DNA from: Parvularculaceae bacterium
GTDB taxonomy: Bacteria > Pseudomonadota > Alphaproteobacteria > Caulobacterales > Parvularculaceae
DNA length: 64,000 nt
NCBI GenBank assembly: GCA_028284065.1
Contig: JANQSJ010000011.1
Coordinates: 662,226-726,225, forward strand
Direction of reading: 5' to 3'
A program made the translations under genes and the position numbers. Below the pieces are notes generated by a model that had not been told where the DNA came from, ran no database searches, and saw only the letters and a list, made by a program, of their open reading frames with translations. Of this stretch, positions 9,240 through 17,612 are shown piece after piece (position 1 is the stretch's first letter; each line of letters starts with the position of its first letter).

Positions 9240-10136
9240 ATGACGAGTCGCAAAGTTGTGCTCACCTGCGCCGTCGTCGGCGAAAACCAGTTCAATCGTG
9301 CGCACCCTGCGTTTCCGGTCACGCCACAGGAAATCGCCGAGGCGGCGTACGAAGCCGAGCAGGCTGGCGCTTCGGCGGTGCACCTGCATGTGCGCGACCC
9401 ACGCACGGGGGACGGGAGTAGAGACCCTGACCTCTTCCTTGAGATGGCGACGTTGACGCGCGAGCGAGGCGTCAAGGCGATCATGAACATTACATGCGGC
9501 GGAGGGGCGACTTTCTGTCCTGATCCCAATGATGAAGCGCGCGCCGGTCCGGGTTCCGATATCGCGTCCCCGGAAGAACGCGTCCGGCATATCGAGATGT
9601 GCATGCCTGAAATGTGCTCTCTCGACGTCACGACGCAGAATCAAAGGGATGGCGATCAAGAGTATGTCTATCTGAATACGGAGCGCACCCTGCGCCAGAT
9701 GGCCAGGAGGTTTCTCGAACTCGGCGTCAAACCTGAGATCGAGGTCTTTGCGCCCGGCGACGTGCTTCTCGCGAATGCGATGCTGGCCGAGGGATTGTTC
9801 GAGGCGCCGCCGAGTTATCAGTTCGTGATGGGCACGCGCTGGGGACTGCCTGCGACGCCAGAGGCGATGATCTTTATGCGCAGTTTGGTTCCGGAGGGGG
9901 CGAACTGGGCCGCCTTCGGGATAGCGCGAATGCAGATGCCGATGGTGGCGCAAGCCGTGTTGCTGGGCGGTCACGTCCGCGTCGGCTTAGAAGACAATCT
10001 ATATCTGAAGCGCGGCGAGTTCGCCAGCAATGGTCAACTTGTCGAGCGCGCACGGTCCATCATCGAATATCTCGGGCACGAAGTGGCGACCCCGGACGAA
10101 GCACGCGCCATTCTCTGCCTGAAACACTCCCGATAG
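9240..10136 (+). CDS. Second beta-keto acid cleavage enzyme (BKACE, DUF849)
   Basis: A 298-aa BKACE-family paralogue of the preceding gene, with the same zinc site: H48 and H50 in VHLHVRDP and the glutamate in RVGLEDNLYL. The open frame extends upstream into the previous gene, but the ATG at 9240 sits seven bases behind a GAGGAGA ribosome site and aligns with the start of the first paralogue, so I use it. The two copies differ considerably in the middle (CGGGATFCPDPNDE here against TTGYGQRIHLQNDQ), which argues for different substrates and against recent duplication. Confidence 0.92.
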   Translation: MTSRKVVLTCAVVGENQFNRAHPAFPVTPQEIAEAAYEAEQAGASAVHLHVRDPRTGDGSRDPDLFLEMATLTRERGVKAIMNITCGGGATFCPDPNDEARAGPGSDIASPEERVRHIEMCMPEMCSLDVTTQNQRDGDQEYVYLNTERTLRQMARRFLELGVKPEIEVFAPGDVLLANAMLAEGLFEAPPSYQFVMGTRWGLPATPEAMIFMRSLVPEGANWAAFGIARMQMPMVAQAVLLGGHVRVGLEDNLYLKRGEFASNGQLVERARSIIEYLGHEVATPDEARAILCLKHSR

Positions 10137-10149
10137 GGTCAAACACGCT

Positions 10150-11226
10150 ATGTCGCCTCGCACACGCTCTACGTCTAAGGACGACTTTTCTATTGGACTT
10201 ATCGGCCTCGGCGGCGTCGCGGCGGCGCATCTGGACGCCTATGAAGGCCTTGAACATGTGTCGATAAGGTCTGTATGCGATATAGATGAGGCACGCGCGG
10301 CGACCGTGGGGAAGAGGCTCGGCGCAAAAAGCTTTGCCGACGCAAGAGCGCTTCTGGAAGCCGGCGGCGTTGATTTGGCGCTGGTGTTGACGCCGGCGGC
10401 GACGCATCGCTCCATCGTGGAGAGCGCCGCATCCGCCGGCGTCCACGTCTTTTGCGAAAAGCCCCTCGCCATCAGCATTGAGGACGGGGAAGCAATGATT
10501 TCCGCTTGTCGGAACGCTTCGGTCAAGTTCTTTTACGGTGCCTCCTATCGTTTCCTGCCGGCGGTAATCACGGCGCGCGAATTAATCTCCGAAGGCGAAA
10601 TCGGCGACGTATTGCTGATAAAGGAAGAGCTGATAGGCGGCGCCGGGCTTGATCAGTATTCACAGCTTTCGAACGCCCATTATCCTCACGGCGGACCGGG
10701 CGGCGCGGGCATGGGACTCGTCGACCATGGGATCCATCTTATTGACATCTTCCCATGGCTCATCGGATCTCAGATCACGCGCATTTGGGGGCGCGGGCAA
10801 ATCTCCGGGGCGCCGCCGACAACTGAATTCGTCGCAATGACGTTCGAAAATGGGGCCCACGGACACCTCCTCTATAACGCGGCCACCTATTCCGACGCCT
10901 TGCCAGCCGGAGGCTTGTTCAGCGGCGGAAAAGGCTGGGCGATCGACGGATCTATCTCCGAGCGCGGCGTTTGGGACGATGACCCCGGGAGCATTTCCGT
11001 CTTTGGCTCAAAAGGAGCCATCAGGGTTTATCATTACGCCAACAAACTGTTTCTGCGGAATGAACTTGGCATTCGGGAGCTTTCCGTCAGCGGACGCCCG
11101 CCTTTTGGTCATTTTGCGACTCAGCTGGAACAATGCATACGGTCGATCCGTCTTGATGATGATAACTATATCCATGCGTCAGTCGGCTTGTCCGCTCTGA
11201 AGCAACTGATGAAGATCTATGCGTGA
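10150..11226 (+). CDS. Gfo/Idh/MocA-family NAD(P)-dependent oxidoreductase
   Basis: A 358-aa protein with an N-terminal Rossmann fold (IGLIGLGGVAAAHLDAYEGL, residues ~15-34) and the family's EKPLA motif near residue 100, followed by the mixed alpha/beta substrate domain with GGPGGAGMGLVDHGIHLIDIF. Members oxidise or reduce hydroxyl groups on sugars, inositols or related acids. It begins 13 bases after the second BKACE, so it is in the same operon. It could generate the keto group that BKACE needs; alternatively it could process a sugar-like side chain. No stronger substrate clue is visible. Confidence 0.88.
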   Translation: MSPRTRSTSKDDFSIGLIGLGGVAAAHLDAYEGLEHVSIRSVCDIDEARAATVGKRLGAKSFADARALLEAGGVDLALVLTPAATHRSIVESAASAGVHVFCEKPLAISIEDGEAMISACRNASVKFFYGASYRFLPAVITARELISEGEIGDVLLIKEELIGGAGLDQYSQLSNAHYPHGGPGGAGMGLVDHGIHLIDIFPWLIGSQITRIWGRGQISGAPPTTEFVAMTFENGAHGHLLYNAATYSDALPAGGLFSGGKGWAIDGSISERGVWDDDPGSISVFGSKGAIRVYHYANKLFLRNELGIRELSVSGRPPFGHFATQLEQCIRSIRLDDDNYIHASVGLSALKQLMKIYA

Positions 11227-11299
11227 ATCGCCTCGACGGCGACAGCTCAATCAGGAGATGCGCACTTCATAGCGCATCCTAAAATCGTTAGTGGGGATC

Positions 11300-12727
11300 A
11301 TGTCGCCGCGAGACCGTCTTAGCCGAGACCTCGGGCTTGTCAGCCTTTTCGCCCTGTCCTTCGGGACAATCATAGGCGTCGGCTGGATAACCGTGATGGG
11401 CGAGTGGCTTGAGCTTGCCGGGTCGCTCGGCGCCGCCCTCGCCTTTACGATCGGCGCAGGGATCATCGGCCTCATCGCCCTCTGCTACGCCGAGCTTGCG
11501 TCCATGTACCCCGTCTCAGGCGGGGAAGTCGCCTATGCCTATCGAATGTACGGGCCGCGAATTGCGTTTCTATGCGGCTGGCTCTTGGCGTTGAACTACA
11601 TCGCGCTGTTGGCGTTCGAAGCAATTTCAATCGGGTGGGTACTTTCCGCCATGGCGCCGGCCCTCAAGGGACCTGTGATTTACACCGTCCTCGGTTCAGA
11701 CGTGACGCTCTGGAGTTTGACGATCGGCCTCGGCGTGATGGCGGTGCTTGCGCTATTTCAATTCCTCAGCGTGAAGTCAGTGGGCAGACTGCAAGAAGCG
11801 CTGACGGTTTGTCTCCTTACGGCGTCGCTCGTGTTCATTACGGCAGGCGTAGGCTTTGGCGATCTGTCGAATCTATCTCCTTATGTGGCGCGTTCGGATT
11901 CCGGCGCCATTGATTGGCGAGCTTTCGCGCTGCTCTTGTCGACGACATTTTTCTGGTTCGCCGGATTTGATGTCGTGCCCCAGGCGATGGGCGAAAAGAG
12001 CGACGACGCCCCGGCGGGCAAATTGCATATTGTCCTGATCGGCTCCATCAGCCTCGCTCTTTTGTTCTATGTCGCGATCATCATCGCCACGGCCATGGCC
12101 GCGCCGCGCGAAGAAATCCTGTCCGCGGACTTACCGGTAGCGAGCGCTTTCGAAGCCGCATTTGGATCGGTTTGGCTCAGGAACCTTGTAATGTCCGCTG
12201 GTCTTATGGGCATACTGACGACCTGGAACGCAGCTTTTCTGGCATCGACGCGACTGCTCTTCGCACTAGGCAGAGCCTATTTCCTGCCACACAGCTTCGC
12301 TCGCGTAGATTCGCGGTTCGGAACGCCGACCCAAGCCATCCTTTTCGCCGCCATGATCGGAGGCCTTCTTACGCTGCTCGGCCGCGAAGCGATCGGCGTC
12401 ATTGTCAATGTAAGCGCGATGTCCATGGCGCTGGTCTTTCTGCTGGTTACGTTCGGGGTCGCGCGCCTGCGCAGGACCGCGGCAGACCACCCGCGGCCAT
12501 TCAAGACGCCGTTTGGGCTGATGACGCCATATGCCGCCGGAATCGGTTCGGCGCTCGTTCTTGTAGTCGCCGCCTGGTCATTGTCCGATTTCTCGGAAGG
12601 CGCGCCGACCGAATGGATAATTTTCGGCGCGTGGCTGCTGCTTGGCTTGGGTTTCTGGCGCGTTTCCGCGAGCGAACGCCACAGCGTCAGCGAAAGCGAA
12701 CGGGCTTTTCTCGTACTCGACGAATAA
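11300..12727 (+). CDS. APC-superfamily amino acid permease
   Basis: A 475-aa inner-membrane permease with about 12 hydrophobic helices. The first one carries the FGTIIGVGWITVMGEW segment, matching the unwound substrate-binding helix of the amino acid/polyamine/organocation family, and PVSGGEVAYAYRMYGPR follows helix 2. The ATG at 11300 has GTGGGGA just upstream; the in-frame GTG three codons earlier lacks a ribosome site. It lies 73 bases downstream of the oxidoreductase, probably still in the LacI-controlled operon, and is followed by a hairpin. Likely cargo is an amino acid or amine, consistent with a lactam/peptide pathway. Confidence 0.88.
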   Translation: MSPRDRLSRDLGLVSLFALSFGTIIGVGWITVMGEWLELAGSLGAALAFTIGAGIIGLIALCYAELASMYPVSGGEVAYAYRMYGPRIAFLCGWLLALNYIALLAFEAISIGWVLSAMAPALKGPVIYTVLGSDVTLWSLTIGLGVMAVLALFQFLSVKSVGRLQEALTVCLLTASLVFITAGVGFGDLSNLSPYVARSDSGAIDWRAFALLLSTTFFWFAGFDVVPQAMGEKSDDAPAGKLHIVLIGSISLALLFYVAIIIATAMAAPREEILSADLPVASAFEAAFGSVWLRNLVMSAGLMGILTTWNAAFLASTRLLFALGRAYFLPHSFARVDSRFGTPTQAILFAAMIGGLLTLLGREAIGVIVNVSAMSMALVFLLVTFGVARLRRTAADHPRPFKTPFGLMTPYAAGIGSALVLVVAAWSLSDFSEGAPTEWIIFGAWLLLGLGFWRVSASERHSVSESERAFLVLDE

Positions 12728-12732
12728 TGCGG

Positions 12733-12752
12733 CCCTCGCCACAGGGCGAGGG
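12733..12752 (+). terminator. Hairpin after the permease gene
   Basis: CCCTCGCC (12733-12740) and GGCGAGGG (12745-12752) form a perfect 8-bp stem with a four-base loop, five bases after the permease stop. There is no clear T-run, so it may act with Rho or mainly as an mRNA end. The next 200 bases up to the convergent hydrolase gene hold nothing I can name. Confidence 0.5.
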
Positions 12753-12958
12753 GTCGGGAGCGCCAGCGGGTCGAACAAGAGCGCGCCTTAGCGAGCGAGG
12801 CCGCCTGGACTGCGTTCACATTGCGACTGCGTTCACTCTTCGTCGCTTCACGAACGCGGTTTTGAGCCGTTCGCAGTTGAAGCGATCGAGGCGGACGGCT
12901 TTTGCCGACGCGCTTCACGCATTTGCGGGCGCCGCCCTGCCCGTCGCGCACCGTCAAA

Positions 12959-15337
12959 TCAATCTTGCGGCATTACCGGCAGCAGGATGTGGCCGGGGTG
13001 CTCTGGCGAATGGTGAATTCGCATCTTTCCCGGGATCGTGCGGGTCGCGTATCCTTCGTGAGCGCCCGTGTTTGAGTTCGGGAAGCTGTAGTTTTCATGG
13101 GCGTTCATGATTGCGACCCGAATGCGGTGCCCTTTCTTGAAGGTATTGGCGACCGACGGAATGCTGATTTCGTAGCGGACGACATCGTCGATGTCGCCGG
13201 AAAGAAGCTCTTCTTTCTCGAAATTCGACCCAAATATATGCGTATCAGGATCGTCAAGTCCGCGAAAGCGCGCCCGCAGCGCGCCGACGCTCAGGCGGGT
13301 CGACGAATAGTCCGGCGCGACGTCAGACACATAAGCCCACCAGTCGGTGTCTTTAACGTCCGTAGACGCATATAGTACGACCTTGATGTTCCCCGCTATC
13401 GTGACGTCATCCTCCAATGGCGGCGTCGTGTACGTCACCACGTCGGCGCGCGTCTCAACATCTTTGAAGTCGTAGGGATAAGACTGGTAATCGGCCCATG
13501 ACTCCATCAAGTCAAAGCTATACCAGTTTTTTACCGCGTTAGCCGGGTCGTACGTGTACTCCTCAAACGGCTGCGGCCGTTGAGGCGGCTCCACGCGCAG
13601 AACGCCGTCATCCGTAAACCGATTTGCTGCGCCATCGCTGTGGAAGAAGTATTGACGCGCCTCCGATTCAGCCGGCGGCCACGCGTCCGCGGTCCGCCAC
13701 TCGTTTTCTCCCAAGACGAAATACTCGACTTTCGCGTCCGTAACGCCGTTTTCAAAGCCTTTCAGGAAGTGATCATACCATTTCTGCTTCAGCAGCCAAA
13801 CGTCCGGACGGATTGCATCGACGCCGAACCGGTAACCGTTCAGCATGCGATCGCGGTTATAGCCATGGCGCCACGGCCCGATCAGCAAGCGATTGGGCTG
13901 CGAGCCGTATCTGTCCATCAAGGCCCAATTGCTCCGTGTGCCGGGGAAATCATCATCGAACCAGCCGCTAATCTGGAATGTCCCAAAGTCGCGCGGATGC
14001 TCTCCGGCATACCAGTCCTGAACGCGCCAGAAATCGCTGTTCGTAGCGTTCTCAATAAGCTCATTCCATAGCGGGATGTCTTCGCCCGTCGCGTACCTGT
14101 CGATGTCGATAATGGGTCGATGGCGAAAGACGTCCGGCCACGTCCGCCCCTCCAAGAGACCTTTGTTCATCATCCAGAATTCGTAGTAGGCGATTCCCTG
14201 AACAAACGTCCCGCCCATATAGGGCTGATCGCTAAAGGCCGTCCCCATGGAGACTTCCGGAATTAGGCACTTAAGGGCGGGGTTGCGCGACATGGCGGCT
14301 GTCCATTGCGTGAACCCCCGGTAAGAGCCGCCTTCACTGCAGATCTCGCCGTTCGACCAGGATTGCGCCGCGATCCATTCAAGCGCATCCGCCCCATCGC
14401 CGGGTTCGTTCACCGTGGAGAACTGATCGCCCTCTGAGCGCGCTTCTTCGTCCCAATAGATCGTTCCCTGCGCCGCCTGCAGAACGACCGCGAAGCCGCG
14501 AACAGGGTAGTGCTTATACCTATCAATTAAATCTGAAATTCCGTAGGGCGTGCGCACCAGGATAGTCGGGAAAGGTCCTTCGATATCGCCCTCGGGCAGG
14601 TAAACCAGCGTCGCCAGTCTGGGGCCAGCGCGCGTCGGCATCATCACAAGCGGCAATTCCTTGTAGCCGTAGAGAGGTTGAGAAACCTGCGGGTTCCGCC
14701 AATGCTTGACGGAAGTAAAGTTCTCGAACCCGCGGCGTACAAGGACAATGTCATTACGAGGATCAACTGCGCCGATAATTTTATTGTCCGCGCCGACGAT
14801 CACGTCCCGGGTCGTCGCGACGCTATCGATCTGGGCCCAATGAAAGGCGACGGTCTCTTCTCCGTCGATAGTCTCTCTCAACTCCCGATGCTTCACGAAC
14901 CGGGCGTTTTTGTCTTCCCACCCCACCCTGTCGGAGCCACTCCAGTCCGCTCTGGAAAAGAGGCGAAGATCGAGAGGAAAATCCGCCAAGGCGCCTTCAA
15001 AGCGCATCCTTGGATCATCAGGCAGTTTGTCGATCGGCCCGCTGACAGCGTCGCCCCAGGCATTCGCGGAAAAGTCCCGCTTGCGAACGGTTAGGACGTC
15101 ACCGTCAATCTTGATTTCGATTGCGGGGACGCCTCGCACATAGCCATCGAAGACAATCTCTTCATTTGTAGTTGCTGCGTGAGACGCCTCGTTCTCCGCT
15201 GAAGCAGTTGCGCTCAGCGTCGGCGACGCGCTTTCTCCAGCGGGAGAACAAGAAAAGAGGGCGACGATAGACAACGCCGCCACGAGGCGCGCGACAGCCG
15301 TTTGCGGCTTTCCGGTTAGTCCCTGTCCAACAGTCAT
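12959..15337 (-). CDS. Secreted CocE/NonD-family (S15-like) hydrolase, lipoprotein signal
   Basis: The 792-aa product begins with a signal peptide ending in a lipobox-like LFSC at about residue 30, so it is probably an anchored lipoprotein. A domain of ~110 residues with no obvious family precedes the CocE/X-Pro dipeptidyl-peptidase region: LVYLPEGDIEGPFPTILVRTPYG, the nucleophile elbow EGGSYRGFTQW, and a C-terminal jelly-roll-like segment with LLIGPWRHGY. Such enzymes are esterases, acylases or X-Pro peptidases. The ATG at 15337 has GAGAGGGG upstream; a start 11 codons earlier lacks one. It converges with the permease gene and may release the peptide or amide taken up by the neighbouring transporters (inference). 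Confidence 0.85.
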   Translation of the reverse strand: MTVGQGLTGKPQTAVARLVAALSIVALFSCSPAGESASPTLSATASAENEASHAATTNEEIVFDGYVRGVPAIEIKIDGDVLTVRKRDFSANAWGDAVSGPIDKLPDDPRMRFEGALADFPLDLRLFSRADWSGSDRVGWEDKNARFVKHRELRETIDGEETVAFHWAQIDSVATTRDVIVGADNKIIGAVDPRNDIVLVRRGFENFTSVKHWRNPQVSQPLYGYKELPLVMMPTRAGPRLATLVYLPEGDIEGPFPTILVRTPYGISDLIDRYKHYPVRGFAVVLQAAQGTIYWDEEARSEGDQFSTVNEPGDGADALEWIAAQSWSNGEICSEGGSYRGFTQWTAAMSRNPALKCLIPEVSMGTAFSDQPYMGGTFVQGIAYYEFWMMNKGLLEGRTWPDVFRHRPIIDIDRYATGEDIPLWNELIENATNSDFWRVQDWYAGEHPRDFGTFQISGWFDDDFPGTRSNWALMDRYGSQPNRLLIGPWRHGYNRDRMLNGYRFGVDAIRPDVWLLKQKWYDHFLKGFENGVTDAKVEYFVLGENEWRTADAWPPAESEARQYFFHSDGAANRFTDDGVLRVEPPQRPQPFEEYTYDPANAVKNWYSFDLMESWADYQSYPYDFKDVETRADVVTYTTPPLEDDVTIAGNIKVVLYASTDVKDTDWWAYVSDVAPDYSSTRLSVGALRARFRGLDDPDTHIFGSNFEKEELLSGDIDDVVRYEISIPSVANTFKKGHRIRVAIMNAHENYSFPNSNTGAHEGYATRTIPGKMRIHHSPEHPGHILLPVMPQD

Positions 15338-15804
15338 GATCCCCTCTCCGATATCCCGAAATGCTCTCAACCCGCCTTGGTATAGAGCCCGTTTGCGTTA
15401 GAGGCGAACGGCTCCAAGAGCCTGTCTGAGAGCGGCCGCAACGCACTTGGCGACAGATAATCAGACGTTTGTTTCCCCGCGACGATATGGTTCAGGCTCT
15501 TGGTCTATAACGAATAGAGCCCGAACCGGCCCTTGCTTCGGCTGGCGCACGTCTGATTATCCCATCACCGCGGACTTTGCAGGCGTTTTCGAACGGGCTC
15601 CAAGAGCCTCTCTAAGAGCCAAAGCGCGGAGCGACGCACCGCCTTCGCCAAAGCCCCGCCGCCGCATTGAATTTAGCGCAAAATGTCGATGCAGACTAAT
15701 TGCGTTCGCGGCAAGCAGTCGCCGCCTTCGCCTGACGCAGTTATGATTTTGGTTCAAGCCGCCCGGCGCGCCCTTGTCGGGCATTGAAATTCGACAGCCG
15801 TTTC
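15338..15804. repeat. Gene-free stretch with nested direct and inverted repeats
   Basis: No convincing gene lies here. An imperfect 26-base direct repeat (CGGCTCCAAGAGCC core) occurs at 15408-15433 and 15593-15619. A perfect 13-bp inverted repeat, GATAATCAGACGT and its complement, lies at 15456-15468 and 15549-15561. Between them GGTTCAGGCTCT (15489-15500) pairs with AGAGCCCGAACC (15516-15527), 11 of 12. The layout resembles a cluster of palindromic intergenic repeats (REP/BIME-like) or a small non-autonomous element. Mobility is not shown: I see no target-site duplication. Confidence 0.5.
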
Positions 15805-17061
15805 CTACCGTTCGCGGATCGACCGGACGGGGTGAAGCATCCACTCCAGAATGCTCCGGCGTTCAAGAATAATGTCTGCGCGCAGCGTCATGCCGTCCTG
15901 AAGCGCAAACTCCTGTCCCTTCGCCGATACGCTCTGAGCATCAAGCGCGACGGTGAGCCGGTAAACCGGTTCGCCAATGTTGAGGGCGCCCGGCCCGTCC
16001 TCCGGAAACAGGATTGTTCCAGAAACGCCAGTAACGACGCCGTCGCCGGCGCCAAACCGCTGATAGGGAAAAGCGTCATAGAGCAGCCGCACCTTCTGCC
16101 CAACCTCGACGAGGCCTGCGGCGCGCGTCGGCGCGAACAATTCAGCGACGAGCTCCCCTCCCGTCGGGAGGATGGCGACCTGCAGTTCGCCAGCCGCGAC
16201 CGACTGCCCGACCTTCGCCTGAAGCGCGGCGACGCGACCTGACACCGGCGCCCTGAGCAGAAGATTGGTTTCGCTTTCAACGCGCGTGCGTCGCTGGTCG
16301 ATGCCTGCGAGTTGCCCGCGCAAACGCGACAGCTCCTGTTGCTCCTCGGCATCAAGCCGTTCACGGACCGCTTCCAGTTGATCGACCCTTTGGGTCATTG
16401 TGGCGTGGGTCTCGCGCAGCCTCTGGTATTCCTGCTCCAGGAGCATACGCCTCTCATCGGCGTCATCGCGCTCAACGACGGATGCAGCCTCCTGCTCCCG
16501 CAGGATTGTCAGCGCCTTAAGCCGGTCGCCAGCAAGTTCAAGACGCCGTCGCTGAACGTCCATCTGCCTTTGCAATGGCTCAAGCCGCCGCCGAACTCCT
16601 TCGAGCTCAGCGAGGTTCTCTTTCCGCAAGACCCGAAAGTTCTCAGCGACAAGGTCGAGGCGCGTCTCCACCTCACGCGCTTCGGCATCAAGCTGTCGCA
16701 CGATTTCATCGACAACCGTAACGCCGCCTGCCGTCACCCGCTCGCTCACAAGGCTTACAAGGGGATCGCCGCTCTCAACTTCGGCATTTTCCGTAACAAG
16801 AACTTCCGCAATTGTCGCCATATCCGGGCTGACGATGCGGACCAGACCCTTCGTCGGCGTTAGACGGCCGACGACTGTTTCCTTTCTGGCGTAGGTGTTA
16901 AGGGCGAGGAAGATCGCCGCGGCGGCCGCCGCAGCGATCAAGGCCGTGGCGACGATTGTCTGGCTGACCGGCTGCGCAATTGTGACGTCGCCGGCGAGTC
17001 GTCGCCGGCTGGACTCGATTGCTTCCTCACGAAATAGACCAACCGCCACGGCGACCTGCAC
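15805..17061 (-). CDS. HlyD-type membrane fusion (adaptor) protein of a peptide exporter
   Basis: A 418-aa periplasmic adaptor. After ~33 cytoplasmic residues (LFREEAIESSRRRLAGDV) comes one transmembrane helix (~34-57), then a lipoyl/barrel-sandwich half (VGRLTPTKGLVRIVSPDMA), a long coiled coil (~residues 110-250, rich in Arg/Glu/Leu) and the returning half (RAPVSGRVAALQAKVGQ), the standard HlyD layout. It should bridge the C39 ABC transporter encoded on the other strand to an outer-membrane channel not found here. No ATG is available at the right place; the start is a GTG at 17061 with a weak AAGCGGG site, so the first residues are uncertain. It is divergent from the precursor peptide gene. 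Confidence 0.88.
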   Translation of the reverse strand: MQVAVAVGLFREEAIESSRRRLAGDVTIAQPVSQTIVATALIAAAAAAAIFLALNTYARKETVVGRLTPTKGLVRIVSPDMATIAEVLVTENAEVESGDPLVSLVSERVTAGGVTVVDEIVRQLDAEAREVETRLDLVAENFRVLRKENLAELEGVRRRLEPLQRQMDVQRRRLELAGDRLKALTILREQEAASVVERDDADERRMLLEQEYQRLRETHATMTQRVDQLEAVRERLDAEEQQELSRLRGQLAGIDQRRTRVESETNLLLRAPVSGRVAALQAKVGQSVAAGELQVAILPTGGELVAELFAPTRAAGLVEVGQKVRLLYDAFPYQRFGAGDGVVTGVSGTILFPEDGPGALNIGEPVYRLTVALDAQSVSAKGQEFALQDGMTLRADIILERRSILEWMLHPVRSIRER

Positions 17062-17271
17062 CAGCCCGCTTGCCCAATCACTCTGACCGGCAGCTAGCGC
17101 AGCGATGTAAAATTATTGTTTACCATAAAGATGCGTTAACTGTTTTTGAATGGATCTAAAAAAATTCGGACAAAGGCGGCCTTATATTAACTCCCTGTTA
17201 GTGCGGTTTGAATAAAAGTTCATGTATCTGGATTGATTGCAGCGAATGACGCCAAGTGGGAGTACCAGACA
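17062..17271. promoter_or_regulatory. AT-rich divergent promoter region of the export island
   Basis: This 210-base stretch between the HlyD gene and the precursor peptide gene is clearly AT-rich (A-runs at 17158-17164; TATATTAAC near 17183) against GC-rich surroundings. It must contain both divergent promoters. I cannot assign a -35/-10 pair with confidence. Confidence 0.4.
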
Positions 17272-17463
17272 GTGAAGAAGCAGCAGCAGTTTAAGTCGAC
17301 GCCGAGCAGCAAACGCGAGCTGACGGCTGAAGAAATCAAGGCGGTCTCGGGCGCGGGACGATGGGGCGGCGGTGCGCTCGCCTTCTCGTTTAGCTCGTCC
17401 AGCGCCCATGCCTCGGCGTTCGGATACACCGTTCAGGGGCGTTGGGGCGGCGGCCACGCCTGA
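17272..17463 (+). CDS. Double-glycine-type leader peptide precursor (putative microcin or signal peptide)
   Basis: A 63-aa product starting at GTG with GGGAG nine bases upstream. Residues 1-28 form a charged leader ending ELTAEEIKAVSGA, which fits the class II/GG leader pattern (acidic amphipathic helix, hydrophobic positions before a GG or GA pair) recognised by C39 peptidases. Predicted cleavage after A28 leaves a 35-residue core rich in Gly, Ser and Ala, with no Cys. The core opens with GRWGGG and almost closes with the same GRWGGG, framing an aromatic/serine-rich middle (FSFSSSS, AFGY). A terminator follows at once, then the C39 ABC transporter. No modification enzyme is nearby. Antimicrobial or signalling function is inferred; the sequence matches no peptide I recognise. 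Confidence 0.75.
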   Translation: MKKQQQFKSTPSSKRELTAEEIKAVSGAGRWGGGALAFSFSSSSAHASAFGYTVQGRWGGGHA

Positions 17464-17491
17464 CCGTCACGCTGACAAAGCAACGCTGAAG

Positions 17492-17523
17492 AAGCCGCTT
17501 CCCCTCGGGAGCGGCTTTTTTTG
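17492..17523 (+). terminator. Rho-independent terminator after the precursor peptide gene
   Basis: AAGCCGCT (17492-17499) pairs with AGCGGCTT (17510-17517), extended by an inner CCC/GGG, and runs into seven T's. It separates the peptide gene from the transporter 90 bases on, so the precursor can be made in excess, with read-through or a separate promoter feeding the exporter. Confidence 0.9.
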
Positions 17524-17612
17524 TTTCACGGCGCGCCGGCCGGCGATGGTCAAATTTGAGTTAAAATTTAACGGATTGACCCTATCCCAACTCCGCGCAG
17601 GCGGGGCGGAAA

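Noticed and set aside
17182..17457. Minus-strand frame over the precursor peptide
   Set aside because: No ribosome site and antisense to a gene with a leader motif, ribosome site and terminator.
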